Source: Clostridium estertheticum
Lineage (GTDB): Bacteria > Bacillota > Clostridia > Clostridiales > Clostridiaceae
Length of the DNA: 64,000 bases
Direction of reading: 5' to 3'
NCBI RefSeq assembly: GCF_011065935.2
Contig: NZ_JAAMNH020000001.1
Coordinates: 579,001-643,000 of the forward strand
Shown one piece after another: positions 33,256 through 43,108 of the stretch. The notes under the pieces were generated by a model. The model made no database searches. It had not been told where the DNA came from and saw nothing but the letters and a program-made list of their open reading frames with translations. The position numbers and the translations under genes are program-made. Position 1 is the first letter of the stretch; each line of letters begins with the position of its first letter.

Positions 33256-34239
33256 ATGGATGAAAAAGAAATAAAAATTATAGTTGATAAGATTAAGGCT
33301 ATTGAACTTGAAATAGGAAAGGCTATTATCGGACAAAAGGATATAGTAAAACTTGTCCTTATAGCAATTTTTTCCGGTGGAAATGTGCTTTTAGAAGGAG
33401 CACCTGGTCTTGGAAAAACTCAGCTAGTAAAGACACTTTCAAAGGTTTTAGATTTATCCTTTTCTAGGATTCAGTTTACACCTGATTTAATGCCAGCGGA
33501 TGTAGTTGGTACTAATATTATAGTTAAAAGTAAGTTAGGTAATAATGCCTTTGAATTTCAAAAGGGTCCAGTATTTGCACATCTTTTATTGGCAGATGAA
33601 ATAAATAGAGCAACACCTAAAACACAGTCAGCTTTACTGGAAGCTATGCAGGAGCATACTGTGACCGTTGGAGTTAATACCTATAAATTAAGTGAACCCT
33701 TTATGGTACTTGCAACTCAAAATCCACTAGAGAATGAAGGTACCTATCCTTTACCAGAAGCTCAATTGGATAGGTTTTTATTTAAGTTAATGGTACCTTT
33801 CCCGAGTCTTGAAGAATTAAAGGGAATAATAGACGTAACTATTAATAACAAGGCTACGCAACTTAATAAGATAATTGATGGGGATGAAATTTTTGAAATA
33901 AGAAAAGTTTTAAAGGAAGTGCCCATGTCAAAAGCAGTGGAGGAATACGCTCTTAAGGTTATTCTTGCTACTCATGCAGACTATACGGAAGCTCCAGAGC
34001 TTACTAAAAAATATATTAGGTATGGAGCTAGTCCTAGAGCGGCCCAAGCTATTATTTCTACGGCTAGAGTGAGAGCGGTGATGGAAGGTAGATATAATGT
34101 AGCCTTTGAGGATATAAGATTTGTAGCTTTTTCAGCTTTAAGACACCGCTTCTTCCTTAATTTTGATGCCATGGCAGATGGAGTAACCGCTGAAGAAATT
34201 ATTGAAGAGATATTACAAAGTCAGCTTAAAGAATCGTAG
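33256..34239 (+). CDS. MoxR-family AAA+ ATPase
   Basis: 327-aa AAA+ protein with Walker A GAPGLGKTQ, Walker B LLADEINRATPKTQSALLEA and the sensor ATQNPLENEGTYPLPEAQLD, diagnostic of MoxR. The ATG at 33256 follows AAAGGAGG; the frame upstream only overlaps the previous gene. MoxR ATPases act as chaperones with DUF58 and vWA partners, which follow here in the standard order. Confidence 0.95.
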   Translation: MDEKEIKIIVDKIKAIELEIGKAIIGQKDIVKLVLIAIFSGGNVLLEGAPGLGKTQLVKTLSKVLDLSFSRIQFTPDLMPADVVGTNIIVKSKLGNNAFEFQKGPVFAHLLLADEINRATPKTQSALLEAMQEHTVTVGVNTYKLSEPFMVLATQNPLENEGTYPLPEAQLDRFLFKLMVPFPSLEELKGIIDVTINNKATQLNKIIDGDEIFEIRKVLKEVPMSKAVEEYALKVILATHADYTEAPELTKKYIRYGASPRAAQAIISTARVRAVMEGRYNVAFEDIRFVAFSALRHRFFLNFDAMADGVTAEEIIEEILQSQLKES

Positions 34240-34251
34240 GGTAGTGATAAT

Positions 34252-35124
34252 ATGAAAGAAAAAATATTTGATACAGAATTTTTTAAAAAGCTTGAAAACA
34301 TTTCGATAAAAGCTACTATGTCCATGACGGAAGGTACCGCTGGAGGGAGAAAGTCAAAGGTGAAAGGAAGTTCTGTAGAGTTTTCAGACTTTAGAGAATA
34401 CAGCTCAGGAGATGATTTTAGAAGAATAGATTGGAATGCTTATGGGCGTTTTGATAAGTTATTTGTAAAATTATTCATGGAGGAACGGGAAGCTCTTATA
34501 AATATATTTGTAGATTGTAGCAAGTCCATGGATTTTGGAGAAAAAAACAAGGGGGCCATGGCCTTAAGGATAAGTGGAATACTTACATATTTTGCTCTGA
34601 ATAATTTAGATAGAGTATGTATTAATAAGGTTCAAGGAAATACCCTACAGCAAGCATACTCTTATATGGGCAAGAGTATGTTTCAATCAGCTATTCAGTT
34701 TATGGAAAGAACTGAGTTTGAAGGATCAACAATTTTGTCAGAAGCTATTAAAAAGAAGGATTTAAAAAACAGAGGAATCTCAATTATCATCTCAGATTTT
34801 TTTACTACAGGTTCTATTGAAGAGATGATAAAGTATCTTGCCTATAAAAAGCAGCAAATTATATTTGTTCAGGTGCTTTGTGAAGAAGAACTAGCACCTG
34901 CCTTAGGTGGGGAAGTACGCCTTATTGACAGTGAAACAGGTGAAGAGGTAAATATCAGCATAACACCAAAATTACTAAAAACCTATAATTCAAAGTTAAA
35001 AGCCATGTCTGTAGTTATTAAAGAAGGGGTTAAGAAATATGGAGGAACTTTTATGCAGGTTTCCTCATCACACCCTTTAGAAAAGATAGTATTTGAACAG
35101 TTTGCAAGGGAGGGAATAATATGA
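34252..35124 (+). CDS. DUF58 domain protein
   Basis: 290-aa soluble protein. The DUF58 hallmark, YSSGDDFRRIDWNAYGRFD followed by LFMEERE, lies near residues 54-80, and a vWA-like MIDAS start (VDCSKSMD) near 88. It normally works with the upstream MoxR ATPase. It lies 12 bp after moxR and overlaps the next gene by four bases. Confidence 0.9.
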   Translation: MKEKIFDTEFFKKLENISIKATMSMTEGTAGGRKSKVKGSSVEFSDFREYSSGDDFRRIDWNAYGRFDKLFVKLFMEEREALINIFVDCSKSMDFGEKNKGAMALRISGILTYFALNNLDRVCINKVQGNTLQQAYSYMGKSMFQSAIQFMERTEFEGSTILSEAIKKKDLKNRGISIIISDFFTTGSIEEMIKYLAYKKQQIIFVQVLCEEELAPALGGEVRLIDSETGEEVNISITPKLLKTYNSKLKAMSVVIKEGVKKYGGTFMQVSSSHPLEKIVFEQFAREGII

Positions 35125-36911
35125 AGCTTTTGTCTCCGCTTGCTTTATGGTTTTTAGTTTTAATACCGCTACTGATTCTAATGTACATATTAAAACAAAA
35201 ATTTCAAGAGAGAGAAATCTCTAGTCTTTATCTATGGCATCAAGTATTACTGGATACAAAAGCTGCCACACCCTTTCAGCGGTTTAGAAGAAATATATTG
35301 TTTTTCCTTCAATTATTAATATTACTTTTAGTTATATTTTCTCTTACCAAGCCCTTTCTACTATGGAATAACAAAAACTATGAAAATGTTGTTATGGTTA
35401 TTGATACTACTGGAAGTATGAGTGCCCTTTGGGAAAAAGATAGTAGACTTGACGAGGCAAAGAAGAAGGCAACGGCTACAGTTAATTCTTTGGCTTCTGG
35501 AAGTAAAATAACAATAATATCTTCAGGCAAAAACTCTAGAGTTGAAGTAAGCGGTTCTACAGATAAATCCGCTACTATAAAGAAAATAAAAGAAATTAAA
35601 GGAACTAACAGTGCGGGAAATATAGATGAGGTAAATTCACTAGTTAAAGCTATATGCAAGGAATATAAAAGCTATAAAGTTATTTTCTTTACTGATAAAG
35701 CAGTTAATATGAAGGAAGTAAATGGTGAAGTTGTAGATTTAGCTACAAAAAGAAATAATATGAGTTTAGATTATATAGCTCACTCACAGATGGAGAAAGG
35801 CTTAAAGGTTATGGTTAGAGTCACAAATCATGGAGATGAAGACAATAAAATAGAACTTTGTTTATATGGTGAAACTAAGCTTGTAGCCTATAAGGACTTA
35901 AATATGAAAGCTAGTGAAACTCAAACCGTATATTTTGAAAATGTTCCACAAAATAATAAATATATTTATGGTGAAATATCTGAAAAGGATGCCTTAATGG
36001 AGGATAACAGTATTTATTCTATAGTGAAACAGAGTAATGCAGGTCGAATTCTTTTATGTACAGATGGAAATGTATTCCTTGAAAAGGCTATAACTACACT
36101 TAAGGATATAGAGTTATTTAAATCTTCTTCTAGTGAGAAGGTTCCTCCGGATTTTGATTTATATATTTTTGATGGGAAAGTACCTGAGACATTACCTAAA
36201 AAAGGAAGTATGTTATTTATTAATCCAAATAAAAGCAATGAGTTTTTTAAGGTTTCAGAGGAAGTAGGCGGGGGCACAGCCTCTGTTGTTACCCATGCTA
36301 TAACCAAATATATGGGTAATGGTGATTTTATTATCTCAAAGCTTAGACAAATAGAAACTCCATATTGGGGAAATCCACTTTTGAAAGTTGGGGAAAAGCA
36401 AGTTTCTTTTGTTGGAGCACAAAAGGATCAGAAAATTGGAGTGTTAGGTTTTGATCTTCATAACACGGATTTGCCTTTAACCACGGAATTTCCGATTTTC
36501 ATAAATAATCTAATATCCTACCTCATTGATAGAGATACCCTTACGGTTAACAAATATAACTGTGGCGAAAGTGTAAATATAATACCACTTCCCCAGGCAG
36601 AAAAAATAAATGTAATTACTCCTGATAAAATTAAAGAAGCGGTAAGCACTAAGTATCCTGTAAAGCCTTTTGAGGACACAGCTAAACCGGGTATTTATGA
36701 GATAAAACAAAAACTTTTCGAAAAGGAAGATAGTAAGCTTATTGCTATTAATTTTCCAAGCTCTGAGAGTGATATAAGTGTTCAAAAATCAAGTACTACC
36801 AATACTTTTGGCAGTTTGTTAAATAAAGGTGGAATAGATTTAAGTAGTTTTTTATTAATACTAGCTTTGATGATCATTATTATTGAATGGTTAGTATATA
36901 CAAGATCATAA
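35121..36911 (+). CDS. vWA-domain membrane protein (BatA-like)
   Basis: 596 residues. Two N-terminal helices (~4-22 and 54-76) with the BatA-type start SPLALWFLVLIPLLILMYIL, then a von Willebrand A domain with MIDAS start DTTGSMS (~92-98), an extracellular-facing middle domain and a C-terminal helix (~575-592). Related proteins belong to MoxR/vWA operons first named for aerotolerance in Bacteroides. Overlaps the DUF58 gene (ATGA). Confidence 0.8.
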   Translation: MKLLSPLALWFLVLIPLLILMYILKQKFQEREISSLYLWHQVLLDTKAATPFQRFRRNILFFLQLLILLLVIFSLTKPFLLWNNKNYENVVMVIDTTGSMSALWEKDSRLDEAKKKATATVNSLASGSKITIISSGKNSRVEVSGSTDKSATIKKIKEIKGTNSAGNIDEVNSLVKAICKEYKSYKVIFFTDKAVNMKEVNGEVVDLATKRNNMSLDYIAHSQMEKGLKVMVRVTNHGDEDNKIELCLYGETKLVAYKDLNMKASETQTVYFENVPQNNKYIYGEISEKDALMEDNSIYSIVKQSNAGRILLCTDGNVFLEKAITTLKDIELFKSSSSEKVPPDFDLYIFDGKVPETLPKKGSMLFINPNKSNEFFKVSEEVGGGTASVVTHAITKYMGNGDFIISKLRQIETPYWGNPLLKVGEKQVSFVGAQKDQKIGVLGFDLHNTDLPLTTEFPIFINNLISYLIDRDTLTVNKYNCGESVNIIPLPQAEKINVITPDKIKEAVSTKYPVKPFEDTAKPGIYEIKQKLFEKEDSKLIAINFPSSESDISVQKSSTTNTFGSLLNKGGIDLSSFLLILALMIIIIEWLVYTRS

Positions 36912-36924
36912 GGGGATGACTTAC

Positions 36925-39702
36925 ATGGGATTAAATTTTGTTAGACCATATTTATTGATTTTAATTCCCCTATTGCTGGCAGGGGTCATATATTCTTCAA
37001 GATGGCTTATTAGATTGCCTAAAAACAAGAAACGCTTTATTGTAATACTAAGAAGTTTAGTAGTTACTTTAATAATTTTAGCTCTTTGTGGTTCAAGCCT
37101 TTATTGGAAAGTAGACTCTACAACCACACTTTTTTTAATAGATGCTTCAGATTCAACTAAAGCTAGTAGAAATAGTATGGAAGTTTTTATAAAGGAAGCA
37201 AGTCAATATAAAGGAAAAAAAGATGGGGTTGGAGTATTATCCTTTGGTGAAAATACACAGGTGGAAAGCTTTATTAGTAAGGATAACGAATTTTCTAAGG
37301 TAGAAGGTAAGATTAATGGTAATTATACTAACATTGATAACGCCATGGCTACAGCCTTATCTTTATTCCCAGATAATTCTAATAAAAGGATTGTATTAAT
37401 TTCTGACGGCGAAGAGAATTCGGGATCAGTAAGTAAAATAGCACCCTATCTTCAAGAGCAGGGCATAGATTTAAAATATTATAAAATACAAAAAAATGAT
37501 GGTGAGGAAGTTGCTGTAGAGAAAATTAGTGTTCCACAAAAATTGGCCCTAGATGAGGAATTTAATATTGTTGTGACCTTAAATAGTACAATAGCGCAGG
37601 AAGCCAATGTAAATCTTTTTAATGGAAGAGCCGAGGTGAGTCAGCAGAAGGTACAGCTCCAAAAGGGAGAAAATAAATTTATCTTCAAGGATAAGGCTGA
37701 TTCGGGAGGTTTTAGAAATTATAAAGTGGTGGTAGAAGGAAGTAAAGATAGTGAACTGAAAAATAATGAAGCAGCTACTTTTACTAATGTATTAGCTAAA
37801 TCTAAAGTTTTAGTAATAGAAGATAGTATTGGGGAAGCTAATGAATTAATAAAAATGCTGAAGGCATCTTCTATGGATTTCAATCTAATTGAAGCTGCTT
37901 CAGCCCCTAGAACACTTCAAGAAATGACAAGTTATAAATCTATAATAACCTGCAATGTTTCTGCAGATAATCTTAATGATGGATTTATAAATTCTTTGGA
38001 CAGTTATGTTAAGGACTTTGGTGGTGGCTTTATTGCCACCGGTGGAGATAATTCCTTTGCACTAGGTGGATATGCTAAAACTCCCTTAGAAAAAATCCTA
38101 CCAGTATACATGGATATGAGGGGGAAAAAGGAAGTACCTAAAATGGCCATGGTATTAATTATTGATAAATCTGGTAGTATGTCTGAAGGTGTTGCAGGGA
38201 TTAGCAAGGTAGATATGGCCAAGGAAGCTGCCATAAGGACTTTGGACTCCCTTAGACCCGGCGCGGATGAAATTGGTGTTTTAGCTTTTGATGGAGCCTA
38301 TAGCTGGGTGGTTAAAGAACAACCCATTAAAGATGCTAAGGCCATTGAAGCAGATATTGGAACCATAAGAGCAGATGGCGGAACTAGTATATTACCAGCT
38401 CTTGAAGAAGGGTATAAAGCATTAAAGAAAAGTGATGCAAAAATAAAACATATAATTTTACTTACAGATGGACAGGCAGAAAGAACAGGTTATGATAGTT
38501 TGATTAAGGATATTAATAAAGATAATATAACCGTATCTACAGTATCTGTTGGAAGAGATGCAGATAAAGAGCTCTTAGATACTATAGCAAAGCAGTGTGG
38601 TGGAAGAGCTTACGTCACTGATGAATATACTAATATACCTAAAATATTTTCAAAGGAAACCTTTATGGCAGCTAGAATGTATCTCAATAATAGAGAGTTT
38701 ACACCCATAATAAGCAACAATCACAATGTTTTAAGTGGAGTTGCTGAAGCTGGAATTCCATCTTTATTAGGATATGTTGGAGCCTCGGCTAAGGAAACAG
38801 CTAGAGAAGTTCTTAAGAGTGATGAGGATGATCCTATACTAACGGTTTGGCAGTATGGATTGGGTAAAACTGCAGCTTGGAATTCAGATATTTCAGGTAA
38901 ATGGAGTGGAAACTATATAAATTGGAATAAGAACTTGAAGCTGTGGCAGAATCTCATAAACTTTACTAGAGAGAACTATGCGAGTGGAAATGTCACTATG
39001 AATGTTTCAGAGCAAGAAGGAAAAGCTACTGTAACCCTTAAAAACAAAAATAGTGATGAACCACTTCAATCTAGTATAGTTGTAGTTTCTCCTTCTGGTG
39101 AAAGTAGTGAGGAAAAATTATACGAAACAGCACCTGGTGAGTATGGAGGGGTAATAGCTTTAAAAGAAACTGGAGTGTACATGATCAATGGAAAGCAGGT
39201 TAAAAATGGAGAGGTAATAAATTCTGTTAATACAGGGTATGCGCTGCAGTATTCTCCAGAATATAAAATAAATAATAATAGTAGTAACATAGATAAATTT
39301 ATAACTTTTATTGGTGGGAAAAACATTACAAATCCTAAAGAGGTTTTTGTTAAAGCTATGACAGATAAAAGTGGACATAGGGATATCACTACCTTTTTAA
39401 TTTCCCTTGCTCTAATACTTTTTATGCTTGATATAGCATTTAGAAGGTTAAACTTAAATAAACTTAAGGCTATGTTTAGTAAAATAAATACTTCTGCTGT
39501 AGCTTTCGCGGGGCTAAGTGTAAATAAAATCAGGAAAAAATATAAGAAAGAGAAAAGTACCTATTATGAGGTATTGGTAGATGAGGATGTTCCTGTAGAG
39601 AAAGTTATTAAAGAAGATAAGGAAAAAGTATCTGAAGAGAAATTCAGTATAGACAGCCTTGACACTAGTCAACTGTTAAAAAATAAGAGATTTAAAAAAT
39701 AA
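36925..39702 (+). CDS. Large membrane protein with two vWA-type domains
   Basis: 925 residues. N-terminal helices (~6-20 and 36-56), a first vWA-like domain (DASDSTKAS, ~76), a GATase-like region (GGGFIATGGDNSF, ~370), a second vWA domain with a canonical MIDAS (DKSGSMSEG, ~413), and a C-terminal helix (~828-845) before a charged cytoplasmic tail. Similar two-vWA proteins are annotated as glutamine amidotransferase-like or vWA proteins. The ATG at 36925 is preferred because AAGGGG directly abuts the ATG at 36916. It closes the operon, followed by a terminator. Confidence 0.8.
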   Translation: MGLNFVRPYLLILIPLLLAGVIYSSRWLIRLPKNKKRFIVILRSLVVTLIILALCGSSLYWKVDSTTTLFLIDASDSTKASRNSMEVFIKEASQYKGKKDGVGVLSFGENTQVESFISKDNEFSKVEGKINGNYTNIDNAMATALSLFPDNSNKRIVLISDGEENSGSVSKIAPYLQEQGIDLKYYKIQKNDGEEVAVEKISVPQKLALDEEFNIVVTLNSTIAQEANVNLFNGRAEVSQQKVQLQKGENKFIFKDKADSGGFRNYKVVVEGSKDSELKNNEAATFTNVLAKSKVLVIEDSIGEANELIKMLKASSMDFNLIEAASAPRTLQEMTSYKSIITCNVSADNLNDGFINSLDSYVKDFGGGFIATGGDNSFALGGYAKTPLEKILPVYMDMRGKKEVPKMAMVLIIDKSGSMSEGVAGISKVDMAKEAAIRTLDSLRPGADEIGVLAFDGAYSWVVKEQPIKDAKAIEADIGTIRADGGTSILPALEEGYKALKKSDAKIKHIILLTDGQAERTGYDSLIKDINKDNITVSTVSVGRDADKELLDTIAKQCGGRAYVTDEYTNIPKIFSKETFMAARMYLNNREFTPIISNNHNVLSGVAEAGIPSLLGYVGASAKETAREVLKSDEDDPILTVWQYGLGKTAAWNSDISGKWSGNYINWNKNLKLWQNLINFTRENYASGNVTMNVSEQEGKATVTLKNKNSDEPLQSSIVVVSPSGESSEEKLYETAPGEYGGVIALKETGVYMINGKQVKNGEVINSVNTGYALQYSPEYKINNNSSNIDKFITFIGGKNITNPKEVFVKAMTDKSGHRDITTFLISLALILFMLDIAFRRLNLNKLKAMFSKINTSAVAFAGLSVNKIRKKYKKEKSTYYEVLVDEDVPVEKVIKEDKEKVSEEKFSIDSLDTSQLLKNKRFKK

Positions 39703-39734
39703 TAAAGTTTGTAGTTTAACGACATTTCAGAAGG

Positions 39735-39776
39735 AAACTGTATTGGAAATTTTCCAATACAGTTTTTGCTTTTTTG
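39735..39776 (+). terminator. Terminator of the MoxR/vWA operon
   Basis: AAACTGTATTGGAAA pairs with TTTCCAATACAGTTT, followed by T-rich sequence. A near copy serves dhaM at 54207. Confidence 0.88.
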
Positions 39777-40033
39777 ATATAAGAAAAAAAGCTATTCTAG
39801 AAACCTTGGCAGGGTTATTTTTGCATGTATTTTTCATGAAGATTATTATGGTATAGAGGGAGATAATAAATGCTTAGTTAAGTAGCTTTTTTCTTCAAGT
39901 TTGATTATATGTTTACTCCATCAATAATATTAAAATCTAAATAAACATGGTATAATAAAGTGAAAAAATTGTATGAACAAAGAACGATCACAAATAGAAA
40001 GGGAACTACTTAAATAAAGGAGCTATTAGATAT
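39777..40033. other. Intergenic stretch
   Basis: Contains a TATAAT-like box (CATGGTATAATAAAG near 39950) and AAAGGAG before the next gene. No other structure seen. Confidence 0.4.
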
Positions 40034-40975
40034 ATGAATTTTTATTTCGCACCTATGGAAGGCTTGACTGGGTATATTTATAGAAATGCCCATAATGCTT
40101 TTTTCAATAATATAGATAAATACTTTTCACCTTTTATTCCTGCAAATCAAAGTGAAAGTTTTAAAACTCGAGAATTAAATGATATTTTGCCTGAAAACAA
40201 CCAAGGACTAGTTTTGATTCCACAATTACTAACCAATAATGCAAAAGATTTTATTCATACTTCAAAGAAAATAAAGCTGTTGGGATATAATGAGATCAAT
40301 TTAAATTTAGGATGCCCTTCTGGAACTGTAGTTTCAAAAAATAGAGGGTCCGGATTTCTTTCAAAAAGAGAAGAACTTGATGTGTTTTTAGACGAAATTT
40401 TTTCTCAATCCATAACTAAAATCTCAATAAAAACCAGAATAGGAAAAGACCAACCCGAAGAATTTTATGATTTAATCGAAATATTTAACAAATACCCTAT
40501 AGAAGAGCTTATTATTCATCCAAGAATTCAAAAGGATTTCTATAAAAATAAGCCTAATCTGAGAATATTTAAGGAAGCAATGATTTTAAGTAAAAATCCT
40601 GTTTGCTACAATGGTGACATTTTTACAATTAATGATTACAAGGAGTTTTCGGCTGATTTCCCTAGTGTAGATACTTTAATGTTTGGGAGGGGATTATTAG
40701 CCAATCCTGGACTGATCAGCGATATTACAAATAATATTAAACTTGAAAAAAAATTACTAAAAGACTTTCATGATAAAATTTATGAAGATTATAAAAGAAT
40801 ACTATTTGGAGATAGGAATGTCTTGTTTAAAATGAAAGAACTATGGTTTTATATGATTCCGGTGTTTTCTGATAATGCAAAATATGCAAAAAAAATTAAA
40901 AAATCAGAAAGATTATACGATTATGATGAAGCTGTTTCAAGCTTATTCAGAGAACAGGATGTTTTAGAAAACTGA
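40034..40975 (+). CDS. tRNA-dihydrouridine synthase family protein
   Basis: 313-aa FMN-dependent TIM-barrel enzyme that reduces uridine to dihydrouridine in tRNA D-loops. The start YFAPMEGLTGYIYRNAHN and NLNLGCPSGTVVSKNRGSG (Cys94) are diagnostic; GDIFTINDYKEF and MFGRGLLANPGL are the FMN-phosphate region. It is a single gene preceded by AAAGGAG. It is shorter at the C terminus than DusB, fitting the compact clostridial type. Confidence 0.9.
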   Translation: MNFYFAPMEGLTGYIYRNAHNAFFNNIDKYFSPFIPANQSESFKTRELNDILPENNQGLVLIPQLLTNNAKDFIHTSKKIKLLGYNEINLNLGCPSGTVVSKNRGSGFLSKREELDVFLDEIFSQSITKISIKTRIGKDQPEEFYDLIEIFNKYPIEELIIHPRIQKDFYKNKPNLRIFKEAMILSKNPVCYNGDIFTINDYKEFSADFPSVDTLMFGRGLLANPGLISDITNNIKLEKKLLKDFHDKIYEDYKRILFGDRNVLFKMKELWFYMIPVFSDNAKYAKKIKKSERLYDYDEAVSSLFREQDVLEN

Positions 40976-41275
40976 GAAATATTCATATTGAAAAATTAAA
41001 AATCGATATGATAACTGAGGATATTGTAAAATATTAGAAATAATAAGAAAAGCCGAAATAAATTGTAAGGTGAAAATTGTGCTTGGACCATAAAGCTTTT
41101 GTGTTAAATTAAAATAAATGTACATCATTGCCCGCATCTACTGAAATTATATCTAATGATCAACCCCTTTTTTTAAGTCGCAAATTAATTTTTACAAAAA
41201 AAACTAAAGATTTTACCTTTACATTTCGATAATTAAAAATAATTGTAAATAATTATAAAAAAAAATAAGAAGGAT
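40976..41275. other. Intergenic stretch
   Basis: AT-rich, with only short frames and no strong hairpin. I see no gene or recognisable site apart from the AGAAGGA immediately before the next frame. Confidence 0.3.
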
Positions 41276-41653
41276 GTGTTTTATATCACAACAGCTAATA
41301 ATAAATACGAACTGAAATTAGATAAAACAAAAAAAATACTATTCGCAAAGGCGTTTGGCTCATTTGGTCCTGCTGATGCTAATGCTTTTGTAAGTGATTA
41401 CAATGTAATTCTTAAAGGTGCTAATGCAAACGATCTTGAACTTCAATTTGACTGCAAAGAGTTAAAAGTTTCAGGAAAAGATGCTAAATCAGGTGCTGAT
41501 ATGACTAGTATGTTAAGGGCTTGTATGGAAATGTATAAAAGTGATGGGTTTAAGAATATTGTTTTTGATTGTGAAAAAAACTTAGTTCTAAAAATGCAAC
41601 TACAAAGACTTGGAAAAGAAGTATCACTTCCAAACTTTACGGTTAAGTCATAA
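41276..41653 (+). CDS. Small hypothetical protein, possibly STAS/SpoIIAA-like
   Basis: 125 residues without signal peptide: YELKLDKTKKILFAKAFG, a middle acidic helix and IVFDCEKNLVLKMQLQRL. The strand-helix alternation recalls the SpoIIAA/STAS fold, but I do not recognise the family. The start is uncertain: GTG at 41276 lies too close to AGAAGGA, while no better in-frame start exists. A bidirectional terminator follows immediately. Confidence 0.5.
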   Translation: MFYITTANNKYELKLDKTKKILFAKAFGSFGPADANAFVSDYNVILKGANANDLELQFDCKELKVSGKDAKSGADMTSMLRACMEMYKSDGFKNIVFDCEKNLVLKMQLQRLGKEVSLPNFTVKS

Positions 41654-41682
41654 AAAAACGTGGGATATCCCACGTTTTTTTT
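41652..41682. terminator. Bidirectional terminator
   Basis: Palindrome centred on GGATATCC with A7 and T7 ends. It serves both the small plus-strand gene and the facing KAS III-like gene. Confidence 0.9.
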
Positions 41683-42670
41683 AATACTTAATAAGCATAG
41701 TGCAAATGGTCCAATTAATTGCAACTGACCAGAGACAAACAATGTCTCCTCTTTTTATTTTACCCGTTTTAATTCCTTCATGAAATGCTATAAATGGGCT
41801 ACTTGTACCTGTATAACCATATACATCGCCTACATAAATAAATTTATTGATGTCTACGCCTAATTTTTCTGAACCAAGATTTGAAAATGCTCTTGAGTAT
41901 TGAGAAAAACAAAAGCTCTTTATTTGTTCCATTTTTAAGTTATTCCTATTTAATAATGTATGAATTGAAGTTACTGCGTTGTCAATTATAAATAAACCTT
42001 CAAAAGGTATCCATTGTAGTTTTCTATCTCTAATTGATAAATCTTTCTTATATACTTTTGACAGTCCGCAAGCGGGATATTTAACCGCTTCCCATGTAGC
42101 ACCGTTACTTTTACACATGCTATCTATAAAACCTTGTCCTTCTGTTTTCTCCAAAATAATAGCGGCCGCACCATCTGCAAAATTAGGGTAAGTTAACTCA
42201 TCATCGTTTCTACAATGTATTGAAGTATAATCGGAACCTATCACTAATGCTCGTTTTACATGAGGATTGCCCATCATAGCTCTTATAGTATGCTCAACTG
42301 TAACCAACATACCCGCACAGTTCGTATTTGTGTCCATACACATACAATCTTCTTTCCCGTTTATTGCATTATGGACTATTAGTGATTGACTTGGAAATGT
42401 ATATTCGGGGAATTGAGAAGAAAACAGAACCATGTCAATATCTTTACCTTCTAAGCCTACACTCTTTAATGCTTTATTAGCTACTTCTACACCCATAGTA
42501 ATAGTATTTTCATAGTCATTATCTATAATATATCTCTTTTCCCGTCCAAAAGCTTTTAATAAATCTGTGATGTCCTTTCCTTGAGATTTAAAATGTTTAA
42601 GATAATAGCTATTATCTACCTGTTTTTCAGGATGATAAATATCCACCGTTAAAATTTTTACATTATTCAT
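41681..42670 (-). CDS. KAS III (FabH)-like condensing-enzyme homologue
   Basis: 329-aa thiolase-fold protein with the nucleophile Cys118 in TNCAG. In FabH the catalytic His lies in a V-P-H-Q motif and Asn in Y-G-N-T; here the matching positions read F-S-Q (Ser256) and Y-G-Y-T (Tyr286). The Cys is kept while the decarboxylation residues appear lost, so it may be a specialised acyltransferase or non-decarboxylating enzyme rather than a fatty-acid initiator. It stands alone without fab genes. A GGAGAC site precedes the ATG on the minus strand. Confidence 0.75.
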   Translation of the reverse strand: MNNVKILTVDIYHPEKQVDNSYYLKHFKSQGKDITDLLKAFGREKRYIIDNDYENTITMGVEVANKALKSVGLEGKDIDMVLFSSQFPEYTFPSQSLIVHNAINGKEDCMCMDTNTNCAGMLVTVEHTIRAMMGNPHVKRALVIGSDYTSIHCRNDDELTYPNFADGAAAIILEKTEGQGFIDSMCKSNGATWEAVKYPACGLSKVYKKDLSIRDRKLQWIPFEGLFIIDNAVTSIHTLLNRNNLKMEQIKSFCFSQYSRAFSNLGSEKLGVDINKFIYVGDVYGYTGTSSPFIAFHEGIKTGKIKRGDIVCLWSVAINWTICTMLIKY

Positions 42671-43108
42671 TATGCAAGTCTCCTTTGATGTTAATTAGGG
42701 TATGTGTTTTGTTTTTCAAATAAACCAATTTTTGGTCTCTATTTAATATCGACTTAATTATTTTATAATTTACCATAAAATTTAAAAATGCACCAAATAA
42801 TTAATAAGTCTCCACTCCTTCATTATTTTATAGTGGTGGAGACTTATTAATTATAGTGATAGATACATTTTAATCGCTTATTAATTTGATACAGTAATTA
42901 CCATCTAGATGGGGTAGCGTATACGAAAATGGAGATGCGTCTACTAGTCTTAATTTAGAAATTTGTTCTTCAGGCTTTATTTTTTGTCTTAAAGTGCAAA
43001 TAAAAAGACTGTTTTGATAAATAATATGACGACAATTCAAGGTATTATTTTAGTATGAAGTAGTTGTTTCAGATAATCCTAAGATAGTATTGAAGGGAGA
43101 AATAAATT
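42671..43108. other. Divergent intergenic region with a long inverted repeat
   Basis: Lies between the minus-strand KAS III-like gene and the plus-strand nucleotidyltransferase. Besides the 19-base inverted repeat listed separately, a short protein-like stretch (PSRWGSVYENGD at ~42909) may be decayed coding DNA. GAAGGGAG precedes the next start. Confidence 0.4.
42797..42854. repeat. 19-bp perfect inverted repeat
   Basis: Arms ATAATTAATAAGTCTCCAC and its complement are separated by 20 bases. No T run follows on either side, and it does not lie directly behind a gene, so it is not an obvious terminator. Confidence 0.8.

Noticed and set aside
41274..41290. ATG at 41274 as start of the small protein
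   Set aside because: It is out of frame with the 125-residue open frame and soon stops.
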